Position numbers and translations under genes: made by a program. From Punctularia strigosozonata HHB-11173 SS5 (taxonomy: Eukaryota > Basidiomycota > Agaricomycetes > Corticiales > Punctulariaceae), in the NCBI RefSeq assembly GCF_000264995.1, contig NW_006767436.1, positions 1,861,226 to 1,925,225 on the forward strand: a stretch of 64,000 nucleotides of DNA, given 5' to 3'. The notes under the pieces are model-generated. The model saw only the letters and a list, made by a program, of their open reading frames with translations, did not search any database and was not told where the DNA came from. Shown here in pieces: positions 47,858 through 59,119 of the stretch (position 1 is the stretch's first letter; every line of letters starts with the position of its first letter).

Positions 47858-49314
47858 AGCTGGAAGCGCAAAAGTTGGGAGTGACAGTATGAGTGAGGCT
47901 TGAGCGCTTGAGCGCTTGAGCCTGAGAGCACGGGCGTCACTCTGGATGCGTCACGACTCACGAGCACATTTCCCACTGCTATTTTATCACTAGAGGAAAG
48001 GGCTGTCTCCCGCCAATTCACCTTCGCTTGCACTTCCCTTGTGTAATTTGCGACGCGATGGTATACTCAATGTGTATACATAACAACAGGTAAATATCAA
48101 TGCACCTTAGGATGGCAGCCATTCCTAGTCTTGACCCATCTAATGCCAACTTCGGAAGCATGTGGCGTACGGTACATCATTCTGCAGATTGCTATTCTGC
48201 TTAGTAACATACGACAAACCATGTAAGTATACTCAGTAAAGTCTGCGTAGAATCGATGAGCATGTTTGCCGTTTACTTACGCTCCGTTTTGAATCGGAGA
48301 ATCGAACCGGGCGTAACACAGCCACAATTAGCGATGTTTACTAATTACGGGCAGGGAGATACCAGAGCAAGCCTCAGGTAATTTGACCAGTGACCAGCGC
48401 TTGACTGAGTCCTGTACCATCGATTCTCAGTGCACGCTCCCACATACATCCCAGATGTAGTCTATGTGGTTACATTCTGTCGTGGTGCCGCGGACGTGAT
48501 GAGCTCGTAACTATGCACCTGTAGCCGCGTCAATCAATGAACCCGAGCGCGTTCTCTCGCACGCGACCGACGCCTGATTCTGGAAGAATCAGATGATTTG
48601 ACTCTGCTCGCACACCATAAACGGTAAGACTGTGAGACAAACCTAACATAATAGAACAGGGCTTGCCATATGAGGAGGACAAAAGTCAAGAACTGCCAGA
48701 ATCAGGGCAGAATCAGGGCAGAATCAACCCTAACCGAACGGGGTCTTAAGCCTCGAGTTTGGTGCGAGAGCGGATGAATCGCTGATTACGACATCGGCTT
48801 TCATCTCTTTTTATATATGAAAACCTCGGATCCCAAGGCCGACATGCGGCCGGGCAGCGCATGTCGACGACTTCTTCACACCGTTGCCTGCCAGTCATCG
48901 GGAAGTCTCAGCGCATACTTACTCTGGCAACAGTACGTCCTACCATCGTTATCAGCTACAAGTCGTTCTTGCTTTCACGGTTTCACCTCGATGCCTGATC
49001 CATTATGCGCCCCAGACCAAGCGCGGATACTGCTGAAAGGCAAGGCGTCAGTTGAAATGTTCATATAAGATCTAGCTTCTTCGTGTGAGTCATTATGACG
49101 AATCTGTCTCAATCTATTGCCTTCGGTGTCTTGCTTTCCAAAAGGCCCCGCGCCGTTCTTCACTCCATGATGATCAGCCAGGCATCTGAATACGTATACA
49201 CGGCGCTCGCACGCACCAACGCGGCCCCCTCTCTTGCCTTCACCATACTGGCGACGGTCAGCTCAACGTGGTACAACTACGAGCAGCGAGGCTAGTGTGC
49301 GGCGTCAAACTGAG
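47858..49314. other. Intergenic region of about 1.5 kb with a short tandem repeat
   Basis: Divergent flanks of SF3B6 and the arrestin-like gene. Open frames here (for example 48817-49068) show no family resemblance. A small 11-bp tandem repeat lies at 48699-48727. A T-rich TATA-like stretch (tttttatatatga) occurs at about 48810 but is far from any start I accept. A hairpin near 48281-48300 looks superficially like part of a tRNA but fails on inspection. Confidence 0.5.
48699..48727 (+). repeat. 11-bp tandem repeat, about 2.6 copies
   Basis: Two perfect copies of gaatcagggca followed by gaatcaa. Intergenic and very short, so probably a simple slippage product. Confidence 0.8.
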
Positions 49315-51308
49315 ATGACGACCATGACCAGTCCGCCCTCGTTCTCGGCACCATCAAGTCCGGGCTGGTTGTCGCGACCGCTCACCCAAAATACCATGCT
49401 TACCCATCATCAGTACAACCTACTGAATAATTCTGGCAAGGTTTGGGCAAATCTGGAGGTCTTCAGTAGGGCCCGAGACCCCAGATATCTGCCCGACTTC
49501 CTCAGTGGGGATCCGATCACAGGTTCAGTCCACCTTAAACTAGACAGACCTGATTCCGTACGCTCCGTAAAAATCTCGGTGAGGCAGATAACCTCAGTTC
49601 TCTGTTTCACGCACTCGCTCCGGTCGCTCATTGACTTGCCTATATCACGTACGAAAACATAGGTTATTGGCCAAATCGGATCATTCACAGTAGACAACGC
49701 CACAGCCTTCGAATTCTTAAACGTCTCTCAGACTATATGGACGGCCAGCGCTGATCCGCCAATTGGCAAGGGGAACAATACCGGCAAAGTGCAAGATCTC
49801 GTCGGCGAACATACCTGGCCATTCTGTATCAGTCTTCCGAAAGACATCAATCTCCAGGTCGATGCCGTGTCTCACACCTTCACACTTCCACCAAGCTTCT
49901 TTGAGACGGGGGCAAAAATAAGCATCCAATATGAGCTCGTGTGTACAATCGCGCGTGGACGTTTACGCATCGACAGTAGGCGAGTCCGATATTCGTATCA
50001 AGTCATGTCGAATCGTTGAACCCCCTCCCTTTCCAGGCTCGGGACTCTCATCGGCTATACACCCATCATAAGGCCTCCACCGCCATCAGCATTGAGACAA
50101 AAATCATACAGAGATAACAAGCCTCTGGTAGGTCTACGCGATTGCCTTGGATGGCTATCCTTGGCTCCGCTCTTTATTACACATGGAGGCGGAATAGGGC
50201 ACGCAAATTGCACGGTGAGCTCAGCGAACATCATTTGTCGGTGTTACGGCTGACATAAATGCACGTAGTTATCGATCGCCAAACCAGTAGGCCCTGATAC
50301 GATGCGGCCTTCATTAGTTGACCACATCCTTGACAGCTATTATATACGCGCGGAACCGTCATCCCTCTATTGCTGAATATCGAATCATCCGCAGACGAAC
50401 TAGTAGAGCTTCTGGCATCACCGAAGGAGATAGTCGCCAATCTTGTGAGGTACATACGGCATCACCCGGATACGCAGACGACGGATGTCAATCGAGTTGG
50501 CACTACCAAAGTTTTCCAAGAAATAATCGGAACTGCAGTATGGTGGCTACAACAGGATGAGATGTATGATGGCACTAGCGATCACGGTCCTGGTATGGAG
50601 CCCGTGATGTGGATCGACAGGCAGTGCCGGCGGACATTGCAGGGAGAGATCCGCTTATCTCGGGACCTGAAACCCAGTTTCTCGTTTGCTCACCTGAACC
50701 TTCGTGTATGTCACCATCGATGTACTTCTACTGGAGTGCGCTGATATTCTTGCTTATAGTATGCAGTGGAATTACGGCCCTGGAAGCTGCCAGGGCTCGT
50801 CTATACGGCGCCCGTGGACGCAGCCCCGCGCCCAACATCGTCGTTGACGAAACTGGCCTCGCTTCCCGGCATCACAGATAGTTTTCGATCATCGAAATCG
50901 CCCGTGGGGCTCCTACTTCCAATCCTACACAAGCGCCGTTCATCCCTAGGATCTGATCCCAGCGGTCTTTCGATGACGACCGTCTCTCATGCGGTCACCC
51001 TCGGCGCGCTGAAGCGGAGAAATACTGCCATGAAATCGGGCTCGACAGCTGCGTCGTCTAGTTCGGAGTCCACACCAACCGTGCCGCAGCCCGCCCTCAA
51101 AACTATATCAGACGCAGGGCCGATCCTATCTCAGCCCGTGGAGATCGCAACTATGTATGCAAAGGGCCCGAAGCCCCGATCCTACGCTCCTGCCACGAAG
51201 CCTCCGCTCGTGCGCTCGAAAAGTGCACCCCGAAGTGCTTTTGTGACTCGTGTCCAGTCAGCCATGTCTTCATGGTCTCTGGGTGCCGCATCAGTAGCTC
51301 GGGTATAG
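49315..51308 (+). CDS. Arrestin-like protein of basidiomycete type
   Basis: Six exons: 49315-49578, 49663-49979, 50037-50214, 50269-50286, 50337-50705 and 50760-51308, about 564 residues. After a Ser/Pro-rich start comes SGKVWANLEVFSRARDPRYL, then GDPITGSVHLKLDRPDSVRS, a long beta-rich region with HTFTLPPSFFETGAKISIQY, and LVCTIARGRLRID. Next is IGYTPIIRPPPPSALRQKSY, then a short exon of 18 nt (LSIAKP) leading into LLYTRGTVIPLLLNIESSAD and ELLASPKEIVANLVRYIRHH. YTRGTVIPL and the following SADELVELLASP are typical of the C-terminal arrestin fold in this mushroom family. The C-terminal 150 residues are disordered. Alpha-arrestins usually link ubiquitin ligases to membrane cargo; I see no clear PPxY motif, so that role is not shown here. 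Intron 2 (49980-50036) has a GC donor, gcgagt; a nearby GT donor gives an immediate frameshift. Confidence 0.82.
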
Positions 51309-51790
51309 CTCGGTTGTGTTTTGTAGCTACTAGCCAGGACACATCCGTGTACCCTAGGACCCGCCAGCCACTGCCACAACAGCAACTTATCACGTCTGGG
51401 AATATGCATTTTATTGCGTTCACAGAACCGAGTATCCGTTAACCTATGTATTTGTTACTCGTGTATATATCTCGCGTCTCTCTAACATTATAGAATCATT
51501 CGCAGCAAGCGGATCGATACAGAAGATATGCTTTGGTGACAAGTGTAAATATTGTTCTATATTCCAACCTTCATGTGCCATCGCGCGAGGAAACACATAA
51601 GGATGCATAGCAACGGGTCTTGCAAACAGGATTCAATGTAATCAATGGTTACTCTGACTGCACGATCACCAAAAGAAAAATGCGGTCTTTGACGAAAATC
51701 GAAGACAGGGTAGAATCTGGCTCGCTGAAGCTTGGGAAGCATAGCATTATGAGCGGTTTCAGCCAACCCCAGATATCTCGTCTCACGCCT
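51309..51790. other. Convergent 3' regions, no gene seen
   Basis: About 480 bp between the stops of the arrestin-like gene and LCL2. Nothing recognisable beyond expected 3' UTR sequence. Confidence 0.6.
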
Positions 51791-52192
51791 CTACCATCCT
51801 TCAGATAGCCTCTCCACGGCCTTGCAATCTGTTACACCACGCACGCACACCCGTGTGCCTGCCTGCGCGTCATCCACATCGGGGACGATGCACTTGATAT
51901 CTTCAACATTGGGGCAAGGACAATCCACCGGATGTTCTACGCAGACCAAAGTTTCAGGACAAAGATATGAAGAGCATTGCACTGGAGTACGCCGGTGAGT
52001 TAATGTCCTTGACGCAGCCCTGTGATCGGACAACGAACCATTCTCGCTCTGCGCAGCCCACAAACTCTCGCCTGATGGCCTATGCTGCTGTTGCTGATGA
52101 TGTCCACCGAACATTTGCTCAAAGAAGTTGAATTGCGCGAACGCAATCTGGGAGCATAAGAATCCTAGCAGAGCAACAAGGACTCGCAACAT
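51791..52192 (-). CDS. LCL2: Lcl2, long chronological lifespan protein 2
   Basis: Small fungal ER/secretory protein linked in yeast to ER-associated degradation and chronological lifespan. Exons 52192-52039 and 51981-51791 give 114 residues. A signal peptide (MLRVLVALLGFLCSQIAFAQ) is followed by FNFFEQMFGGH, a Gln/His run and PSGESLWAAQSEN. Across the intron comes VQCSSYLCPETLVCVEHPVD, then CPCPNVEDIKCIVPD and RVCVRGVTDCKAVERL. Eight cysteines in this spacing are the family mark. Reading through the 57-nt intron keeps an open frame with 19 extra residues between SEN and QCSSY, but the family continues directly across the splice. Confidence 0.93.
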   Translation of the reverse strand: MLRVLVALLGFLCSQIAFAQFNFFEQMFGGHHQQQQHRPSGESLWAAQSENGSLSDHRAASRTLTHRRTPVQCSSYLCPETLVCVEHPVDCPCPNVEDIKCIVPDVDDAQAGTRVCVRGVTDCKAVERLSEGW

Positions 52193-52488
52193 TCTGCTAG
52201 CGCGGTAGGCTGCGGTAGGTGAATAGGATCTGGATCACGTGTGGATACGTGTCCTGACCATGACGACTATTTGTTCCTGTTGTTCGCCGGTTGAACTCAC
52301 GCGTCGACCGCCACAGACGCGTCGCGGACCCACCCCCTGTGAGCCCTTATTCATCTCGGCGCGTTCAGTTGCTCACAAAAAGTTTAGGATATCAGGATAG
52401 TACACCAGGGCTTACGCAACCGATACGAAGGCGCGGTCCGGTAACGTAAAGCCTCGCGCCCCGCTTCACATTGCCTCAGAAGTTACCA

Positions 52489-53403
52489 ATGCCGCTCCAG
52501 CCTCGTCCGCGCGCAGGACCTCTGCAAGAACTGCCCTTGGAATCATTCGCTCCTGTTGCATCTACGTCTACATCGAGCACGGACACCGGAAGTGGACCCT
52601 CAACACCGTCTTCCTCACGCAAGCGTCGCAGCGAAGAACCACTGCTCCCCGCCAAGCGTCGTATCCTCCATCAGGAGGGCATCTTTCTTCCATCCAAGCC
52701 TGTCAAGTCGCCAGTACGTGACCACCACACGGTTATGTGGTCCCGATCTGCCGCACGTCACTTCGAGGCAGTTCTAATTGGCTCAGACAGCCCCGCGCGA
52801 CGGCTTGATTTCGGACCCCCAGAACCTGATCCCGAGAAATATCTTGCCGGATTGCACACTGCCCCTGCCGTCAGCCCTGTGATTCCCCCAGTCATGCCTT
52901 CGACGCGGCAAAGTAGCCCGACCACCTCCTCAAGGTTGTCCCCCTCCCTAGAAATCATACCCCCGTCCCCGCGTCCAAGTGCGGCAAGCACTCCTACCGA
53001 TATGCGGTCGAGCCACTGCCCCATGACATCCTCGACTCCTTCTCATGTCACGCCGAAGCCCTCGCTACCCGCCATCGGAGAATGGGGGTTTGCTGAGGAG
53101 CATGCATGGCTACCCCTCGCCATGCCCCAGATACCGGAATCCTTCGCATCAGCGATACCTCGAGTTCCCCGGGCATGGTCTCAGCACAATCCAGGGTTCA
53201 CAATATACCGAGATCCCATCACTGTCCAGGAGAGAGCTGAGATAGACACCAGCACTCCTTTGCAAATCATCCCAAACCGGGAAACTGATGGGGATCTGGA
53301 CAAGGAGAACCTCATACCTCGATGCCCGTCGCAGAAGTACCACCTGACGTCAAATCATGGTCATGCAAAGCAATCTGAAGCCGAACAAAATTCGATGGGT
53401 TAG
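52489..53403 (+). CDS. Uncharacterised Pro/Ser-rich protein with conserved N-terminal motif
   Basis: Single exon, about 304 residues. The N-terminus MPLQPRPRAGPLQELPLESF, the basic patch RKRRSEEPLLPAKRRILHQE and the segment SRSAARHFEAVL...DSPARRLDFGPPEPDP look like conserved anchors in an otherwise disordered Pro/Ser/Thr-rich protein with many SP/TP sites. WGFAEEHAWLPL and a KEN box in DLDKENLIPR (a signal used by APC/C in other proteins) are seen; together with the two basic clusters (possible nuclear localisation) this would fit a nuclear, cell-cycle-regulated protein, but that is inference only. I do not recognise the family. Confidence 0.7.
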   Translation: MPLQPRPRAGPLQELPLESFAPVASTSTSSTDTGSGPSTPSSSRKRRSEEPLLPAKRRILHQEGIFLPSKPVKSPVRDHHTVMWSRSAARHFEAVLIGSDSPARRLDFGPPEPDPEKYLAGLHTAPAVSPVIPPVMPSTRQSSPTTSSRLSPSLEIIPPSPRPSAASTPTDMRSSHCPMTSSTPSHVTPKPSLPAIGEWGFAEEHAWLPLAMPQIPESFASAIPRVPRAWSQHNPGFTIYRDPITVQERAEIDTSTPLQIIPNRETDGDLDKENLIPRCPSQKYHLTSNHGHAKQSEAEQNSMG

Positions 53404-53913
53404 GAAGAGGAGGTAATGCCGAGGCAGACATCGGGCAGTCGCTTGTCCAGTTGGCCGCTCATGCACCCTAGCTCCCGTAGCGCGCTAAACAGCCCTGCTG
53501 GTCGTCATTCAACGCTAGGGCCATGAATATGGCTTCTTCCGCCACTGCGAGTCGTATCGAAAGGGTGTTGCCAGAGTGGGTGAGATATTACGATTGGCGC
53601 TCAAGTAGTTTCTAAGTGTCAAAGATGGTTGTTGCTCGACAGGATTTGAGGTGTATATGACAACGCGTTTGTTCGGGACGCCGTCCTGAACGTTGCATGC
53701 TATAGTGGATACGGTACCTGACGTATACTTACGTACCTTCAGTGATTTCAGTATGGGTATGGTGCTGCAAAGTTGACAATTCTCGCACGCATGTAAACCT
53801 CACTTGAGCACACCGGAAACAACGGCGCGATGACAATGATATAATCCGTGGTACGGTATTATTGCTTATCATAGACCATGACATGCTTCACCCGTCAGGT
53901 TGCAAGGGGCAAT
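53404..53913. other. Convergent 3' regions, no gene seen
   Basis: About 510 bp between two convergent stops, with no open frame of protein character. Confidence 0.6.
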
Positions 53914-56900
53914 CTACGATGCACTCGTATCCCTGGGCATGGCGGGGGGTTTCGTGCTCCGAGAAGGTACGGGTGGAGGTTTTCGTGAATACGCACTGCC
54001 GCCGTCAGGAATAAGGGCCGGGGCCATAGCCATAGGTGTTTGAAGCGCTGCGTAGATCTCCTCCTCCGATGACGACGGTGAGGACGAGATGGGCGACCCG
54101 GCGAGGGAATCGAATGGGTTTGTTGACCGGGGTGGTCCATTACTGTCGTGTATCGCAAACACCCCACCTGGATGGTCTGTAGCAAGGCCGTGTCGATTAA
54201 AAATCGAGGTAAAATATATCGATGTGCCACACTTACCAGGCATATCCCACCATGCTGCCACATCGGAGCTCGGCTCTGGCACTAGAATGGGGGGGTTGCA
54301 GCGGTGCCAAGGATTTAGGAGATAAGCTCTCACATTCGCCACTGTCCGAATAAAATGTTAAACTGGCCAGTTTCTCGTCGAGTTTCTCCCCAGGAGCTGT
54401 AGAGAGTACGTTGTCTGCTAAGAGTTGTGCCAGAGCAGCTCGTTTCGCCGCATCAATGATGCGAACATCAGACCTGAAGAGTGCATATACTGCATTTACC
54501 TGAGCTCAGGAGAGAGTTCTCGTACTGGCGAGGAACTTACCCGGCTTGTGGTCCGATCCTCGTAATTCGGCGCGGGAGTATATCATAAGATCCAAATGCT
54601 TCCCCTTGAATAGGATGCGATCTATTCGGCGGTCAACACTGACCACTGGAAATCGTATGCTATCACAGACCTGTCCAAGCGGGCACTCGAAGTTTTTCGC
54701 TCGTGTCGTATTGATCAGTGCCAACGTCATACTTGTAGGTTGGACGAAAGAGGATAGGCCCTTCTTCATATCCCGCGAATACAGCGCGAGAATCAATCGC
54801 TGCTCTTAGCTGCAGAATCATTGATGATCAGATAGACGTTAGGGTGTGCCTTTCGTGGTCCACACCTGGTCTGCGCCAAGGAGAACGTCAAGTTGATCGG
54901 TGACGGCACATGACCGCACGATACCATTCTCGAGATCAATCCGATAATTTGTATCTGCCAGCCATACGACGTTTCTGGACATTCATGTAGCGCCGCCTCT
55001 TTCGTTCACCAGTAAATATGTACGCACTCGTGACTTTCGATAGTCTTGCCTTTGGAGAAATGTAAGCCATTAACGATGGTGTGATAATCCGCATTGCGCT
55101 CGTCCACGTTGCCATGACCAGCAGCGAGGTGCGCCGTCACGAAACAGAAGCTCGTATCGTGATAATCCAAGCGTATCGCCACTGCGCCCTTGTTACCGGA
55201 CATACCTCTCAGCCCTGTCTGAGCGATATTGAACACACTATCATGAGGTATGTGTGAATCACCTACCTTACGGGTAGCTGCCTCGACCTTGCGAAGGACA
55301 GCGGTAAGGTTTGATTTCACCAGCACCACCAGTGCAGTGCCTACGAGCTGTAAGAAATATAGCGTTTTCAGAGACCGTCATGCTATAGGCGATAAACGTG
55401 CCTGTTCGCTTCTGAGAAGAACGTATTGTGACTGCTTGTTGGGACGTTTGTCTAATGTATCTAACAACCTCGCCTCCCAGATACGCCTATGGAACGTCAA
55501 CGACGATAATTTGTGAGGTCGGCTCCTCGAACCTCTTTTCAGGGTCTGTCTGAACAATTTGCTGCGCTGTAAGAGGAACAATTTCTTGGAAACCGATTGC
55601 AAATATGTCTGGACTATGGATGGATCAGAAGTCATCGGAGGAATTGTCCGTGAGACGAACTCGGAAGCATCTACTTGCGTTCCTTAGCGCATGAGGCTTC
55701 CGGTGATAAGATTAGTCTCGCTTACTGGAGCTGGGAAACAACCACGGAAGCAGCGACTCGGATGACGGAGGCTGTATGACATTGCAATGTCAGTTGAGAT
55801 GCTACATTAGATCTCGCAAACATGCTTACCCTGCCATTCAGGTTCCACGTGCCAGCAAAGATAGTGCATGGCTTGATGGTGGAGTACTCCGACATCCTTA
55901 ACACTCTCAGAGACAGAGCCGAAAACCCACAAAGGTACGAACTTACCGCTGATCCAAAGCAGCACGGATGGAGTCATGGATAGGGTCGAAAATAGTGACC
56001 TGGCGTTGATTACTGAGATTTCCCTACAACCAGTATCGAATTGAGGTGAAAAGGCAATAAATCCATGAGAAGGACGAACAAGAAACATGTCTATGGCGGC
56101 TTGTTTTCCTTTATCCTGGAAGTTGTTAATGTACGCACGCGACACACTCTTAGTGGCATCGGAGAGTACGCCTGGTAGGTATCAGAACGAGACTCACAGC
56201 CGAACTCGATATCTCAACGTACCGGCGAGCGTACGTTTCCCACTGCGGGTGAAACTGGTGTTCAAAGCGCCAGTGCCCGCATATATGCGTGAGAGCGCGT
56301 CACCGTTTTCGGCCCATAGCTCGCGATGGTATGTCCAAAGCGAGGCGGACTGAAGCCATTCTCTCCGTACCAGAACAAGGTACTGTTCCAATGTTATGCG
56401 AGATAAAATATCTTGAATGAAGTTCGTACGATCCAAGCTGAACGCGAATAAGCACCATGAGTATCTGTGGCACAGCATTCGCTATGTTGACCGACCAGTC
56501 TAAGCAGTTCGTGCGGAAAATCCCCTTCTGCTCCGTGATAATCTCGCCAGATGTAGAGTCGCACATGCTGAATCCGAACCGATCAATATTCTCTCGCACG
56601 CCGTCCAGACGCCTACGCGTCGCATCAGCGTACGTATTGGCACAGCTGCTGGAAGCACTTACCGTAGGTCACGGATGATACTCTCGTGGCCACCAACTCT
56701 CACCGCGTTGTGGAAGTCGAAGTGGGTTATCCCGACGTCTTCGCCAAAGATAGTCTGCGCAGCGCGCATATGCCGTGCGTACTCTGTGGTTAAGCTAGCC
56801 TCGTTCTCCTTCGTGCCAAGAAGATTGATAGCATGCGCGGGTCCGTATTCTTCTGTAAGTTGAGCAAAGTGGCGGTCGAAAGCGGGCTGTGATGCGTGAG

Positions 56901-58119
56901 GGCGGGTGATTTGGATTCTCTGGCCGAAAGCTTGCATCCCTTGCTGCTCCCAGAATACTGATCACCGGCGCTTCTTAGAGAGGAAATAGATACATTCCTG
57001 ATGAAAGTACATACATGGAACGCTGCCACGAACTTGTACATAGCTGAAACAGTGTTGATCCGTGCTAAATAATGTCTCCGTCTGGATGCTGTGAATACAC
57101 TGCGGGTGAAAAGAGCCCGTGAAAGGCGTACTTCAACGAAATTGGCCGTGTTGCCATCATCGTCAACCCCACGGGTATTGAAGCGTGTGCCTGCGCGTTT
57201 TTTCCCCAAGCGAGATATTAGCGTGAGGGTGGCGATAATAGGTGAACCATTGGTAGGCGGGGCAGGTAAAGGCACTGTGAAGACGCCGACGTAGCCTTGA
57301 ATAGCCAAAACCTGGGGGAATCGCATCACCCCCGACTTGCTGAAACACGCTGGAAAAGGACAGGCAGCGTACCAGGAACTGACAGAGATCAAAGTCTTCC
57401 CGTTCTTTCGCATCCAAACGTTCCCGGAAATCAAGAAGACTACGGATGATGTATTCGTTCCACACAAAGCGCTCATCGAATGCCATCGATTCTTTTGAAT
57501 CAATCTCTAGTGCCGAAAGGCGATGGGAAAGCCTCGACGACAGATCAAAGTGTGGCTCCAGAGCATAATAGAAGGATCCAGAAGAGAGGATCTTTACCAG
57601 AGGAGAGCATGGATGTTCAATGCCCGGAGGAGGAGTATTCGATCCGTATGGATCTCTTGTCATTGGTATATCCGCGAAGTCTGGCTGACCGGGGCTTGGT
57701 AGTACATCAGAGGATAGGTCATCCCAAGTTGAAGTCGTAAGACTGTAGAATGCAATTTCATGGATTTTAGCCACCGATTCGGGCAATGACGCCGAAGGGC
57801 GCGTGTTCCCGACTTCAGTGGCGGAGGTGACGAGAGCAAGAAACAGCTCTGATCCCTATCAACCTCATGTCTCAGGCAAAGACTCTGCGAACATACCATT
57901 CGAGATCGAAACCAAGCCCAGACAGCCTTTGATTACCCTGTTGGTTAGCCGAACCGTCTTCGTTAGATCAACCTCCTCTTTCGGCAGAAACTCGACCACT
58001 GCTTGTGATGGATTCCGTTCTGCTGCTTGGAAGACCAAAGCTCGGCGCGGTCGCCCAACATCGTGCGATCCAGTGACAAGATACAGAGTACGGGGCTCCT
58101 CCCCAAGATACAGGTGCAT
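53914..58119 (-). CDS. INP53: Synaptojanin-type inositol polyphosphate phosphatase (Sac1 plus 5-phosphatase)
   Basis: Hydrolyses phosphoinositides in endocytosis and Golgi-endosome traffic. Twenty-two exons in transcript order: 58119-57897, 57848-57373, 57311-57132, 57081-57015, 56957-56663, 56612-56496, 56437-56223, 56171-56080, 56023-55947, 55896-55830, 55771-55726, 55673-55661, 55613-55533, 55486-55402, 55347-55267, 55218-55028, 54974-54866, 54809-54671, 54621-54541, 54489-54343, 54281-54237 and 54167-53914; about 1026 residues. The Sac domain ends with the catalytic CX5R(T) in [17 protein letters not shown] (about 447-463), so it should be active. The 5-phosphatase domain (about 580-900) has [83 protein letters not shown] and SDHKPVYALF. 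A Pro/Ser-rich tail includes NPFDS. The 13-nt exon (55673-55661) and the GC donor at 55401 are unusual. Confidence 0.94.
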
Positions 58120-59119
58120 GTGAAAGGGGTGATAGAGGAGTAATGTGCGGCTCGAATCCTGGAGGTTGAAGTTGAACGTTGAAACCTGAGTGATCGTTGG
58201 CGCTTAGGCCGGCGTATCACGCCTTCACGCCTTCACCGTCATCGGTGGCGGTACATGCCTCCTGTTCGTTGGGCGTTGCCTCTCAACGGAGTCTCAAGTC
58301 GATACAGTCGAGCACGATGCAGGCAGTCAAACAGATGGCAGCACTCCCATGCTTCTATCGAACCATCCGCGACGACCGCTACATCAATGGTCATGCACCG
58401 TTCTGCTTCCCGCCACGCATGCCCTTGCGGTTCATACATCGTAGTCTCCTGACCAGTCGGAACGCGCCCATACGCCATTCGCCTGAGACGACTCGCTACT
58501 TATATATCTCTATATCAAGGGCTATCCTTTGAGGGTGGCTAGTTCCCATTTCACATACGCTGTTCTCACCATCGGGGTGCGCTCACCGCAGTCTCGGGAA
58601 GGTATTCCCGGATAGCCCGTGGGATTACCTACCAGGTTGCGCATGGACAATCACTACGTTGCATCCCTCCGTGTGCGGCATGACCTCGGAGGCTTCTGCA
58701 TATATGCTATGACAGTGAGAGGCACATCGCTCTACTCGTATTCTTTACATCATTGCGCATAGTCATAATGTCAACTTCGCCCTCACAGGTGTGAATGCTC
58801 AATCCGAATCAGACTGTCGAGCGAACTCCTGACACAGCAATGTAGAGACAACAATATGGCTTAGGACGCAACCTCACGTCTGAGTCCGCGTGCGCGCCCA
58901 TATGTGCCCAGTCCTTCGCTGCATCATTGTCTGTTTGAAGCTCTTCGAGGGATTTCGTTTCTCATGGCTTGCACCGCTGCAACAATCACCGGGTCTTAAC
59001 CTGAGCATATCCAAGCAGCCGAACTTAATCGCTGATATTTTGACGCCGTCCGGATATATAAAGCGCTGCAAACGCCAAGTTCCTGTCTTCACGGCGGTAC
59101 GACCCTAGACTCGGAATTC
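58120..59119. other. Divergent promoter region of about 1 kb, no gene seen
   Basis: Between the divergent starts of the phosphoinositide phosphatase and thaumatin-like genes. It contains a short direct repeat (cacgcctt twice at about 58217) and a strong TATA box near 59055. Open frames at 58197-58532 show no family resemblance. Confidence 0.5.
59055..59063 (+). promoter_or_regulatory. TATA box of the thaumatin-like gene
   Basis: TATATAAAG, 65 bp upstream of the ATG at 59120. Good consensus and position. Confidence 0.6.

Noticed and set aside
48270-48320. tRNA-like sequence (ggagaatcgaacc and a CTCCG/CGGAG hairpin)
   Set aside because: On the minus strand GGTTCGATTC resembles a T-loop, but the flanking stem does not pair and no D-arm or acceptor stem can be drawn on either strand.
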